From: Candidatus Mediterraneibacter quadrami | GTDB lineage: Bacteria; Bacillota; Clostridia; Lachnospirales; Lachnospiraceae | Assembly (NCBI GenBank): GCA_019120575.1 | Contig: DWUU01000022.1 | Location: 40,244-104,243, forward strand | DNA length: 64,000 nt | Reading direction: 5' to 3' | Shown here: one piece after another, positions 10,166-19,211 of the stretch | Position numbering within the stretch: position 1 is the first letter of the stretch | How the letters are laid out: every line of letters begins with the position of its first letter | The notes under the pieces: model-generated | Database searches by the model: none | What the model was told of the DNA's origin: nothing | Seen by the model: only the letters and a program-made list of their open reading frames with translations | Position numbers and translations under genes: made by a program

Positions 10166-11023
10166 ATGACGCCATTGCTTGAAGTCAGCCATCTCGACAA
10201 ACAGATCGGCGCCCTGCACCTGCAGGATATCTCTTTCACGCTGGACCCCGGCTATATCTTCGGACTGATCGGGCGAAACGGGGCCGGCAAGACATCCCTC
10301 ATCCGCACGCTCCTGAACCTGTACCGCATGGATTCCGGAAGCGTTACTGTAGACGGCTGCCCCATGAGCACCATGGAGCGGGAGGCCAAAGACCGGATCG
10401 GCTTTGTCCTTGATGATTTTCTCTTTGAGGAGCGGATGACCCTCTCCGCCAACGGCAGGCTCTTCGGCGCATCCTACACCGGATACAGCCACGAACTGTT
10501 CCTGAAGTTCTGCGAACGGTTCGGGCTGGACCCGAAGCAGAAGGCCGGGCGCCTCTCCCGCGGACAGAAGACCCGCTTCCAGCTGGCATTCGCCCTCTCC
10601 CACCAGGCAAAGCTGTACATCATGGATGAGCCGGCAGCCGGGCTGGACCCGCTCTTCCGGAAAGAGCTGACCGGTTACATGCAGGAGCTGGTGGAGGACG
10701 GCACAAGGAGCGTCCTCTTCTCCACCCATCTGACCTCCGACCTGGACCAGATCGGGGATTACATCGCCCTTATCGACGAGGGTCGGCTCTGCTTCTGCAT
10801 GGACAGGGAGAGCCTGCGCGAACGGTTCGTCCTCCTTCGGGGAACGGAAGCGCAGATTCGCGCCCTGCACAGTCCGAAGATCCTTTCCGCCGTGCATGAG
10901 CCTTACGGCAGCACGGCGCTGGCCGAATATCCGGACGAAGCGATGACTGCCGGGCTGGAAGCTTCTGCGCCCACCCTGGCGGAACTCCTCTTCCATCTGC
11001 AGAAAGGAGGGTGCATCTCATGA
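10166..11023 (+). CDS. ABC transporter ATP-binding protein
   Basis: Walker A GRNGAGKTSLIRTL, signature LSRGQKTRFQLAFAL, Walker B LYIMDEPAAGLD; AAAGGAGG RBS. Confidence 0.93.
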   Translation: MTPLLEVSHLDKQIGALHLQDISFTLDPGYIFGLIGRNGAGKTSLIRTLLNLYRMDSGSVTVDGCPMSTMEREAKDRIGFVLDDFLFEERMTLSANGRLFGASYTGYSHELFLKFCERFGLDPKQKAGRLSRGQKTRFQLAFALSHQAKLYIMDEPAAGLDPLFRKELTGYMQELVEDGTRSVLFSTHLTSDLDQIGDYIALIDEGRLCFCMDRESLRERFVLLRGTEAQIRALHSPKILSAVHEPYGSTALAEYPDEAMTAGLEASAPTLAELLFHLQKGGCIS

Positions 11024-11841
11024 AGAAGCTTGCCATTTACCGGTTCCTGTATGCGCTCCGCCATAACCTTCCGGTACTGCTCCTTTATCTGGCCGGCGGG
11101 TATCTGCTGAGCAGTATACTGTTCACCTTTACTATTAGAACTTTATTCGGCGATTATGTCTGGCAGCACAATATCGAACTCCCGGATCTCTCCGCCCAAA
11201 GCGAGCGGAAAGCCCGGGTGCAGGAACTCCTTTACACCGTCATGACCGATAATTACAACCTTCTCCTGTGCGAGGCCATGCTGGTCCTGCTGGTCGTGGT
11301 CTGGCTCATCGCCCGGAGACTGCCGCTCGCCCTGCCGAAAGCACTGTACGTCTGTCCGGCCGGGCCCCGGGAGAAGCTCCGTTACCTGCGGATCTACCTG
11401 ACCGTAAAGGCGGTCTTCCTGGCGCTCCTGCTGGCGGCCCTGACCCTCTTCTGGACCGGGACGCTGATCCTGCCGGCCCCTGTCCTGGCTGTCCAGGTCA
11501 GCCTGACCGTCTTTACTGTCATTGCATTCAGCCTGAACCCGGATCCGGGCAACCGGAAGGAAGCGCTGAAAAAATGTCCCGACAGGGTCACGGAAAAGAG
11601 CAGCCAGACCGTTGTGAACGTCTACTGGAGCGGGCTTCTGCTCCTGGAAAACACGGTTTTTTACGCCTGCATGTACGCCCTGCCTTCATTTGGCTGGCTC
11701 ACGGCCGCATGCTGGATCCCCGCGCTGCTCATCAACATCTGGATCGCGAAGAAGCACCTCACGCCGGTGCTTTGCACCATGCTGGATTACGAGAAAATCT
11801 ATTACCCGCTGCCCGACGACGGATCCGCCGGGCCGCAGTAA
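11020..11841 (+). CDS. ABC transporter-associated membrane protein
   Basis: Several hydrophobic segments; ATGA overlap with upstream ATPase gene. Confidence 0.75.
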   Translation: MKKLAIYRFLYALRHNLPVLLLYLAGGYLLSSILFTFTIRTLFGDYVWQHNIELPDLSAQSERKARVQELLYTVMTDNYNLLLCEAMLVLLVVVWLIARRLPLALPKALYVCPAGPREKLRYLRIYLTVKAVFLALLLAALTLFWTGTLILPAPVLAVQVSLTVFTVIAFSLNPDPGNRKEALKKCPDRVTEKSSQTVVNVYWSGLLLLENTVFYACMYALPSFGWLTAACWIPALLINIWIAKKHLTPVLCTMLDYEKIYYPLPDDGSAGPQ

Positions 11842-11871
11842 AAACGGGAAATTCACATAAGGAAGTCTGAT

Positions 11872-12258
11872 ATGAAGATCTTTATCAATGAGAACAGCCC
11901 CCGCCCGATCTATGAACAGATCATGCTGGCGGTACAAAATTCCATCGCGAACCGGGAACTTGCTTCCGGCGATATGCTTCCCTCCATCCGTTCCCTCGCC
12001 CGGGAGCTGGGCATCAGCGTCATCACCACCAAGCGGGCGTACGAGGAACTGGAGAAGCAGGGCCTGATCTACTCCGAACAGGGGAAGGGCTTCTTCGTCA
12101 GCGAGGTGAACCAGAACCGGCTGATGGAGGGACGGCTCCGGGAGTACGAGCGGCGTCTGCGCGATATGCTCGGGGAAGCACGGGAACTCGGCCTGTCGCC
12201 GGAAGATATCACGGACATGGTCCGGATGTTCTGGGACAAAGGAGGTGATCCGAAATGA
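11872..12258 (+). CDS. GntR family regulator, YtrA-like
   Basis: Short GntR: SPRPIYEQIMLAVQNSIANRELASGDMLPSIRSLARELGISVITTKRAYEELEKQGLIYS. Confidence 0.93.
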   Translation: MKIFINENSPRPIYEQIMLAVQNSIANRELASGDMLPSIRSLARELGISVITTKRAYEELEKQGLIYSEQGKGFFVSEVNQNRLMEGRLREYERRLRDMLGEARELGLSPEDITDMVRMFWDKGGDPK

Positions 12259-13004
12259 CCACATTTTCATGTATCGATATAACCCGCCGGTACCGGCACT
12301 TTCTGCTGGACCATGTATCTTTTACCATGGAAAGCGGATATTTCTACGTCCTCGCCGGTGTGAACGGCTCCGGCAAGACGACCCTGCTGGACTGCTTAAG
12401 TGGCACAGCCCTGTCTTCCGCCCCCGGTTTTACCGGCGACGCGCGGCTCGGCGGCCTGTCGCTGAGGCAGGATCCGGAAGCCTTCCGCCGCAGGATCGGA
12501 TACATCAGCGAGAAATGTCCCTTCTTCACGGAAGCGTCTGTCGCGGAAAACGGCCTGACCTACGGCGCGTTCTACCCGGACTGGTCCGTGAAGGAATATT
12601 CATCCTGGCTGATGCGCCTGGGTGTGGACGCATCGAAACGGGTCTTCCAGCTCTCCAAAGGAGAATTCATGAAGATACAGATCTGCTTCGCCCTGGCCCA
12701 TCACCCGGACTTTCTCTTTCTGGATGAGCCGCTGGAAGGATTCGACCCGGTATTCCGCAGGGAATTCCTGGAACTCCTGGGTGAACTTCTGGAGCATGAC
12801 ATGGGGATCCTGCTGTCCACCCACATCACCGAGGATGTGGATCGGCTGGCGGATTACGTCCTCATCCTGGAAAACGGCCGGCTGGCCGCCAACGCCACGA
12901 AAGAAGAACTGAGCGACCGGTATGCCTCCGTCTCCGGGACTGCCGCCCCGCACATCCGCGATCTGCTGGAACTGGAACACCGAAAAGAAGGAGGTGCGCC
13001 ATGA
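12255..13004 (+). CDS. ABC transporter ATP-binding protein
   Basis: Walker A GVNGSGKTTLLDCL, signature LSKGEFMKIQICFAL, Walker B FLFLDEPLEGFD; overlaps GntR gene by ATGA. Confidence 0.93.
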   Translation: MTTFSCIDITRRYRHFLLDHVSFTMESGYFYVLAGVNGSGKTTLLDCLSGTALSSAPGFTGDARLGGLSLRQDPEAFRRRIGYISEKCPFFTEASVAENGLTYGAFYPDWSVKEYSSWLMRLGVDASKRVFQLSKGEFMKIQICFALAHHPDFLFLDEPLEGFDPVFRREFLELLGELLEHDMGILLSTHITEDVDRLADYVLILENGRLAANATKEELSDRYASVSGTAAPHIRDLLELEHRKEGGAP

Positions 13005-13573
13005 AAACCGCAAAAGACCAGAAAATTAATTATCTGAAATATGAAAAAGAGCACCGGAAGCCGGCCATGAGCCGTGTCCTCACGGCCGCCTGCCTGCTCT
13101 GGATGTTCATTACCGCCGCTGCGGAGGCGTCTTCCGCGTCGCAGGCATCCCTGGCGCTCCAGTCGGCGGCCGCAGCAGGAACGGCACAGACATTCACGAT
13201 GAACACATTCCGGTACGTGGTCCTGTTCACCATTGCGGCCACCGTTCCCTACAACGACCTCTTCTATATCAGTGAGCAGGGAAAAACGGTTCCTGTTCTG
13301 TCCAAATACCGGTTTGCGCCCGTGGATATCAGAAAAATGCGCCGCGCAAAAACATTTCTGCTCCTGCGCGGCGCGGGTTTCTTCTATATATGCAGCCTGA
13401 TCATTTATATCGCCACAGGCCTTGGCTATTTCGGCTCAGGCATCCCACTGCAGATGCTCATGCCCCGGTTCGGGTTTGCCCTGCTCTTCTCAGTCTGCCT
13501 GACTGCCGTGATGCTGGTCAGCGAGCGGATCCGTTTTCAGCTTTACGCTTCACAAGCTCCTTCCCGGACGTAA
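13001..13573 (+). CDS. membrane protein of the ABC/GntR locus
   Basis: 190-aa ORF with hydrophobic segments, overlapping the upstream ATPase by ATGA. Confidence 0.65.
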   Translation: MKTAKDQKINYLKYEKEHRKPAMSRVLTAACLLWMFITAAAEASSASQASLALQSAAAAGTAQTFTMNTFRYVVLFTIAATVPYNDLFYISEQGKTVPVLSKYRFAPVDIRKMRRAKTFLLLRGAGFFYICSLIIYIATGLGYFGSGIPLQMLMPRFGFALLFSVCLTAVMLVSERIRFQLYASQAPSRT

Positions 13574-15218
13574 CCACGATGGTCACGCCAAGCACCATCA
13601 GGAGCACCGCGACGATCAGCTGAAGGCCTTCCACCATGAACACACCTGTCCCGGCTGAAAATGCTTTGACCAGCGAGATGAACCGCTGTACCAGCGCCGT
13701 GAATGTCACGATCAGCATGATCACGAACGGCGGAACCAGTGTCTTCAGGGTCCGGCCTGTCACCTTCAGGAATACGCAGAGGGTGATCAGAACCAGCGCG
13801 CTCAGCAGCTGGTTGGCGCTTCCGAACAGCGGCCAGATATTGGAGTAGCCCACCTGTGTCAGGATGTAGCCGAATACAAGGGTGATCACCGTTGCAAAAT
13901 ATTTGTTGCAGAGCACTTTTCTCCAGCTCTCGGCGTGCTCCATATCATCCGTGCTGAAAAGTTCCTGGAAGGACATCCTTCCGATACGGGCCACGGAGTC
14001 CAGTGTTGTAAATGCCAGCGCGGACACGCACATGGTCATAAAGCTCTGCGCCACATAGACCGGGATGCCGAACATCTCCAGGAATCCGGCAACGCCAGAG
14101 GAGAAGATCTGGAACGGGGTTCCCACGGCCGCCGTGCCGTCCGCCGCTGCCGCCGCGCCCGCCACACAGAGGGCGATGACCGCCAGAAGGCTTTCCAGCA
14201 CCATTGCGCCGTAGCCGACTTTCAGCATATCCTTCTCATTGGAGATCGTCTTTGAGGACGTTCCGGACGATACCAGGCTGTGGAATCCGGACACCGCACC
14301 GCAGGCCACCGTCACGAAGAGGATCGGGAACAGCGTCCCCAGGCTCTCATTCTGGAATCCTGTGAATGCCGGAAGGTTCATCGTCGGGTGGGCGAATACA
14401 AGGCCCAGCACCGCGCCGGCGATCATGCCGGCGAACATGAAGGTGGACATATAGTCACGGGGCTGCATCACGAACCACATGGGCAGCACGGCCGCCAGGA
14501 AGATATAGATAAACGCGATATAAACCCACATGTCTTTGCCCAGGATCACCGGGAAATTCATACCGAATACAAAAGCAAGCACCGTGCACACCAGGCCGAA
14601 GACCACTTCTTTCCATCCGGTCAGCTGTACCTTATGCTGCACTACGCCGAATGCAACGGCAAACAGGATAAAAAACAGGGAAATGCTTCCCGCCGCACCG
14701 TTTACCGTAGCATTCTCTGACAGCGTCTGCACGCCGTCCGTCACCACATAGGCGTTAAATGTATCCGCCACCATATCCGCGAACGCCGCGATGACGATCA
14801 GGCAGAACAGCCAGCAGAACCCGAGGAACAGCTTCCGTCCCGCTTTGCCGATGTATTTCTCGATCAACAGTCCCATGGACTTGCCGTCGTTCTTCACACT
14901 GGCATACAGCGCTCCGAAGTCTGTCACCGCTCCGAAGAAGATGCCGCCCAAGATGATCCACAGAAGGACCGGCAGCCATCCGAATGCCGCCGCCTGGATC
15001 GCTCCGGTGACCGGTCCGGCCCCCGCGATGGACGAGAACTGATGGGCAAATACCGTCCATCCGTCTGTCGGCACATAGTCCTGTCCGTCATTATGAAGGA
15101 CAGCCGGCGTCTTCGCCTTCGGATCGATCCCCCACTTCTTTGCCAGCCACCGGCCGTACAGCGCATAGGCAGCGATCAGGCACACGGCGGCGATCAGTAC
15201 GATTACTAAGGTGTTCAT
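13518..15218 (-). CDS. cstA: CstA-family carbon starvation/peptide or pyruvate carrier
   Basis: Multi-TM; DGWTVFAHQFSSIAGAGPVTGAIQAAAFGWLPVLLWIILGGIFFGAVTDF and FHSLVSSGTSSKTISNEKD are CstA hallmarks. Confidence 0.92.
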   Translation of the reverse strand: MNTLVIVLIAAVCLIAAYALYGRWLAKKWGIDPKAKTPAVLHNDGQDYVPTDGWTVFAHQFSSIAGAGPVTGAIQAAAFGWLPVLLWIILGGIFFGAVTDFGALYASVKNDGKSMGLLIEKYIGKAGRKLFLGFCWLFCLIVIAAFADMVADTFNAYVVTDGVQTLSENATVNGAAGSISLFFILFAVAFGVVQHKVQLTGWKEVVFGLVCTVLAFVFGMNFPVILGKDMWVYIAFIYIFLAAVLPMWFVMQPRDYMSTFMFAGMIAGAVLGLVFAHPTMNLPAFTGFQNESLGTLFPILFVTVACGAVSGFHSLVSSGTSSKTISNEKDMLKVGYGAMVLESLLAVIALCVAGAAAAADGTAAVGTPFQIFSSGVAGFLEMFGIPVYVAQSFMTMCVSALAFTTLDSVARIGRMSFQELFSTDDMEHAESWRKVLCNKYFATVITLVFGYILTQVGYSNIWPLFGSANQLLSALVLITLCVFLKVTGRTLKTLVPPFVIMLIVTFTALVQRFISLVKAFSAGTGVFMVEGLQLIVAVLLMVLGVTIVVTSGKELVKRKAENGSAR

Positions 15219-15324
15219 AATTCTCCACACTCCTTTTCTGATAGAACAACAGGTTGTAATGATAAGGATCAGAGCCAATACTAACTTTGTTTTTATTTCA
15301 TAGGAAAGCAATTTCCTATGAAAT

Positions 15325-15655
15325 AAAAAAAGCGCCCTCCGGCAGATCGCTCTGCCAGAAGACGAAATAAATATTCCGCGTTACCACTTCTCTTGCCGGA
15401 AACAGCTCCGGCCGCTCATCCCCGTCGTCCGCGCTGCGGATTAACAGGTTTCCTTCTAACGGTGGAATACCGGTCCGGGTTACTTAAGGCTGCGCCTTTC
15501 TTCACCCTGACTGCTCGCAGGGGATAGCTCTCACGGTCATGCTGTTCCCTCACACCATCCGGGAACTCTCTGAAAACATGGATATCCTGAAAGTCATGTC
15601 CTGTTCTTCGCATTGGCTTATTTCTTAATCCTGTTCCATTATAACTCAGAATTTC
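15325..15655 (-). promoter_or_regulatory. T-box riboswitch upstream of cstA
   Basis: Reverse strand has stem I (AGAGAG..GGATGGTGTGAGGGAAC), AAGTGGTAACGCGGAATATT T-box sequence and terminator GGCAGAGCGATCTGCC..TTTTTTT. Confidence 0.85.
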
Positions 15656-15707
15656 CGAATGTCAATAGGAAATTAGAGCATACTCTGTTTTTATTTTGAA
15701 AATCAAA

Positions 15708-16406
15708 TCATTTCGTGCATCTCCGATTCACTTCCACTTTGTCCAGGATCCCGTGGGCCGACACTCCCGGATGTGTTACCCGGATCCGGCAGGTCTGCTC
15801 CGCAAACTCCGGATCGATCTTCAGCGCCCGCGCGATCTCCTGTACCTGCTGCCCTTTATCCATCCTCTTCAGGATCTGTTCGATGATCCCGAGAAGATCC
15901 CCCTCCGGAATATCAGCATCCGCCCCGGACATGCCGGCCGGCTCATGAGGGATATCAAGCCGCTCCACTGCCCACATCCCGTTATTGATCTCCAGTACCG
16001 CCATCGTAATATCCTGATGGAAGCGCCGCTTCCCGCAGCTTCCGGGATTAAGATACAGGCGTCCTTCCCTGACCTCTTCAGAATATTTGTGAGAGTGACC
16101 GAAAATGATCACCTGTCTGTCCCCCGGATCCTTCGGCAGATCCTTTTTATTGTGAACCATATAGAAGTTCACACCGCCCAGCGTAAACTCCAGATGATGC
16201 GGCAGATACTCCGCCCACTCTTTATCATTATTACCTCTGACAATATAGACCGGCGTATCTTCCCCGGCCGCTTCTTTCATCTGATCAACGATCTTCTGCG
16301 AATTGATATCTCCCGCGTGGAGCACGGCGTCGCACTCTCCGATCACCTTTATCACTTCCGGCCGGAGCAGGCCGTGTGTATCCGATAAAACTGCTATCTT
16401 CATCAT
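15708..16406 (-). CDS. YfcE/MJ0936-type metallophosphoesterase
   Basis: MMKIAVLSDTHGLLRPEV, VLHAGDI, VRGNND, FGHSHKYSEE, LNPGSCGKRR. Confidence 0.92.
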   Translation of the reverse strand: MMKIAVLSDTHGLLRPEVIKVIGECDAVLHAGDINSQKIVDQMKEAAGEDTPVYIVRGNNDKEWAEYLPHHLEFTLGGVNFYMVHNKKDLPKDPGDRQVIIFGHSHKYSEEVREGRLYLNPGSCGKRRFHQDITMAVLEINNGMWAVERLDIPHEPAGMSGADADIPEGDLLGIIEQILKRMDKGQQVQEIARALKIDPEFAEQTCRIRVTHPGVSAHGILDKVEVNRRCTK

Positions 16407-16451
16407 ATATCCCTCCCGGATCTCTGTGCAGAGATAAGGCCATGATCCCGC

Positions 16452-16500
16452 CCCGGCTGCACATATGTGCAATCATTGTACCACTTGCGCGCAGAATAAG
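16452..16500. repeat. relic copy of the 128-bp repeat unit (unit-junction portion)
   Basis: CGGCTGCACATATGTGCAATCATTGTACCACTTGCGCGCAGAATAAG resembles the unit junction GGATTGCACGTATGTGCAATCATTATACCACGTGCGCAGAGAAGG. Confidence 0.7.
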
Positions 16501-16596
16501 AAGGTATAAAAAGCATTTCCTGTATCTGATATTTTGTTTATATTTTCTAAATATTCTGTTTATTTATAATTAATTATATTTTTTTCTGATTATGTG

Positions 16597-16867
16597 TTGA
16601 CATATCCATTATTATGAGTTATTATAATGACATCAAAAGAACAGAAAAAAAAACAAAGGAGGACGGACCACCGAAAACATAATCGTAACCTAATAATTTA
16701 AGAAAAGAGAGGTAGAGTCCAATGGGAAGGTAACATAAAATCCGAAAACACTATTCAGATGAATAGTTTTATATAGATAAAAAACAAAATAAAGGAGGCT
16801 AGATCCAATGGATGGAATAAGCTGAAAAATCCACTGTACGAAATACCAACGATACAGTGGATTTTTC
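16597..16867 (+). ncRNA. candidate noncoding RNA with repeated SD-like modules and strong terminator
   Basis: TTGACA 16597 and TATAAT 16623 (spacer 20, so promoter uncertain); AAAGGAGG at 16655 and 16791; duplicated (GAGGTAGAGTCCAATGGGA / GGAGGCTAGATCCAATGGA) module; terminal hairpin. Confidence 0.4.
16824..16867. terminator. strong bidirectional hairpin terminator
   Basis: GAAAAATCCACTGTA-N14-TACAGTGGATTTTTC, perfect 15-bp arms. Confidence 0.88.
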
Positions 16868-17074
16868 ATGTCCTGTTTTATTTACAGACAAAACGCCGCA
16901 TACAGCGGGATTGATTTCATCCCGTCCTCATCTTTCCCCAAATTCCTGGCCGTCAGCCGGACCGCAGTCTCCGGATGATACATGCGGATGTAATGCTTTA
17001 TTTCAAGAAAAAAATCATTTTAAAATGATTTTTCCCAACAGAAATATCACTCTAAAATGATTTTTTACTAATTT

Positions 17075-17599
17075 TTATTGCTCAATCCCGTTTTTCTCCG
17101 CCTCGAGCCTGCTGATCACTTTCTGCATCTTGAACGCCGCTCTACCGCAGGCCGCTGTTAAAACAGCGATCAGCACAGCGAATCCCCAGGCGATCCCAGT
17201 GCCCGTAACCCCTCCGATCACTTCTACCAGAAAGCAGATCAGCTCCAGCGCGATCACGCCCATGAACATCTTCAGTATCTTCCGGTAATGTCCGATCATG
17301 GACTCCGTGTCCGTATACAGTTCAAAGGGTCCATCCGCCGCCCGCTTCCTCAGGATGATCCAGAATCCCCAAAGCGCAACTATCTCGATCCCCAGGTCTG
17401 TCATCAGTTCCCGATACTCATCGCTGACATGATAGGCGTGGTCTCCAAAGTCGATCTGGTAGATCCACTCCCCTTTCTCGCATCTTTCAAAACTGTAAAA
17501 TCCGGCAAAAAATCCTTTCAGCGCCCAACCATCCGACACCATCTGATTCAGCCATTTTGTCTCCTGATCTTTATCAAAATATAACCGGAATCTGATCAT
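17075..17599 (-). CDS. DUF2812 family protein
   Basis: MIRFRLYFDKDQETKWLNQMVSDGWALKGFFAGFYSFERCEKGEWIYQIDFGD; paired with PadR. Confidence 0.85.
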   Translation of the reverse strand: MIRFRLYFDKDQETKWLNQMVSDGWALKGFFAGFYSFERCEKGEWIYQIDFGDHAYHVSDEYRELMTDLGIEIVALWGFWIILRKRAADGPFELYTDTESMIGHYRKILKMFMGVIALELICFLVEVIGGVTGTGIAWGFAVLIAVLTAACGRAAFKMQKVISRLEAEKNGIEQ

Positions 17600-17612
17600 A
17601 ACATCCACCTCC

Positions 17613-17930
17613 TCATGCACGGTCCATCAGGCCCGCATTTCCAAGCAGTTCCGCAAGCCGCGCCCGCTCCGTCTCAAATACTTCTTTTCCCGCTTCTGTG
17701 ATAATATATTCCTTCTTCTTCCTTGACTCAGTCTCCTGGCTCACCACGCGGATCCACCCGCGCTTCTGCATGGTCTGCAACGCTCCGTAGAGCGTACCCG
17801 CCCCGAGACTCACCCGCCCCTTTGTCAGTTCCTCCACTTCCTGGATCACGCCGTATCCGTGATTCGGATGACGTAAGGAAAGAAGGATATAGAAAAAAGC
17901 TTCGGTAAGAGGATTATCTTTCTCCGACAT
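17613..17930 (-). CDS. PadR family transcriptional regulator
   Basis: TEAFFYILLSLRHPNHGYGVIQEVEELTKGRVSLGAGTLYGALQTMQKRGWI. Confidence 0.93.
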   Translation of the reverse strand: MSEKDNPLTEAFFYILLSLRHPNHGYGVIQEVEELTKGRVSLGAGTLYGALQTMQKRGWIRVVSQETESRKKKEYIITEAGKEVFETERARLAELLGNAGLMDRA

Positions 17931-17946
17931 AAGACCACTCCCTTCT

Positions 17947-17986
17947 CGATATATCGTTCAATGATATATTATGATTATAATATATC
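17947..17986 (-). promoter_or_regulatory. candidate PadR operator (two palindromes)
   Basis: CGATATATCG (17947-17956) and GATATATTAT-GATT-ATAATATATC (17963-17986, perfect 10-bp arms) just upstream of padR. Confidence 0.6.
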
Positions 17987-18014
17987 GCCTTACGTTATAT
18001 TTGTCAAGAAAAAA

Positions 18015-18040
18015 CGGCAGATATTTTTTAATATCTGCCG
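18015..18040 (-). terminator. hairpin terminator
   Basis: CGGCAGATATTTTTTAATATCTGCCG followed on the minus strand by TTTTTTC. Confidence 0.7.
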
Positions 18041-18060
18041 CCGCATAAGCACAATGTCGA

Positions 18061-19150
18061 TCATTCCTTATTTTCTTCCTCGATCCTGCATTGATGCTTC
18101 CTTGTCTTTCTATCATAATTGATCCCCACAAGAAGGATTTTCCCCCGATAGTCTTCCAGACTTTTACAGTATTCCTTTTCCCGGATCTGGCTGATCGCCG
18201 TCTCCGTATCCTGGTTCCATTTCAATTCCACAACGATCGCCGGCTTCTCCGGATATTTTTTTCTCGGGATATATACCATATCCGCAAAGCCTTTCCCCGT
18301 CGGAAATTCCCTGTGGACTGTATAAAAAGCCCGCGCCGCATACAACGCAAGAGAGATCGTATAACTCAGCGCATTTTCATCATTATACTGCAGATGCGCT
18401 GTTTCCAGATGTGCCTGCTCGATGCCCCGAACGGCCAGACTTTCATTTTTCTGCAGTATTGCGTTTAGTGTATCCGCAGAATCTTTCAGCGCTTTTGAAA
18501 CCGGTCCCCAGTCCGAAGCAGAAACGGCATTTACATACTCACTGCGGATCTCGTTATTGGGGATAAATGCCGCGCGGTTCTTCTCGTCATACGCCAGATA
18601 TCCCAGATGGATAAGCAGCGTCAGGACATCATCCTCTGTCCGGAATGTCGTCATATCATTCGTGAAGCTGCCTGTATTTACCGGAACGGCTTCACCTGCG
18701 ATCATGCTTAACACGTCGTCCCGCAGTCCGTCAAAATTCATATCAATATATAGTTTCAACGCCTCAAAAGACTCCGTCTGGTTCCAGTAATTCGCCACTT
18801 TTCCGAACTGCATGCAGTTGACCACCGACCGGGGGCTGTACACCGACAGATCATCACCCAGACTGTACCCGTCATACCAGTTCTTTACTTCATCAGGAGC
18901 GATCCCATACCGGTCGCATAGTCCGCTGACTTCATTTTCTGTAAAGCCGACCTGCCCGGCTGTAATATGCTGAAAGCATGTTTGCCGCCATAGATTTGCC
19001 AAAACGACGCGGACGGCTTACACAGATGTTCTGCTGCTGGGTATTGATGACTTTATTCGTATACCGGATCAGATCCGTCTTATCCACATAGATTTCCGAA
19101 TTCAGCGCTCTTATGAAATTGTCATTTGAAGGATTCAGATAACTCCCCAT
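18061..19150 (-). pseudogene. AAA-ATPase-like / PD-(D/E)XK (DUF1703-type) gene with internal deletion and frameshift
   Basis: 5' fragment (18932-19150) MGSYLNPSNDNFIRALNSEIYVDKTDLI..RPRRFGKSMAANML ends abruptly; 3' fragment (18061-19002) continues VGFTENEVSGLCDRYGI..WYDGY..PDDEXK domain in another frame. Central AAA region missing. Confidence 0.85.
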
Positions 19151-19211
19151 ATCCCTGCACCTCCCTGCGTTTTAACTGCCGTTCTGCCGGCTGCATACTC
19201 GCCGGCTGTGA

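Noticed and set aside
10142-10996. 284-aa - strand ORF
   Set aside because: Antisense to an ABC ATPase with complete Walker and signature motifs.
18932-19150. 72-aa minus-strand ORF as an independent gene
   Set aside because: It is the N-terminal fragment of the disrupted AAA/PDDEXK gene.
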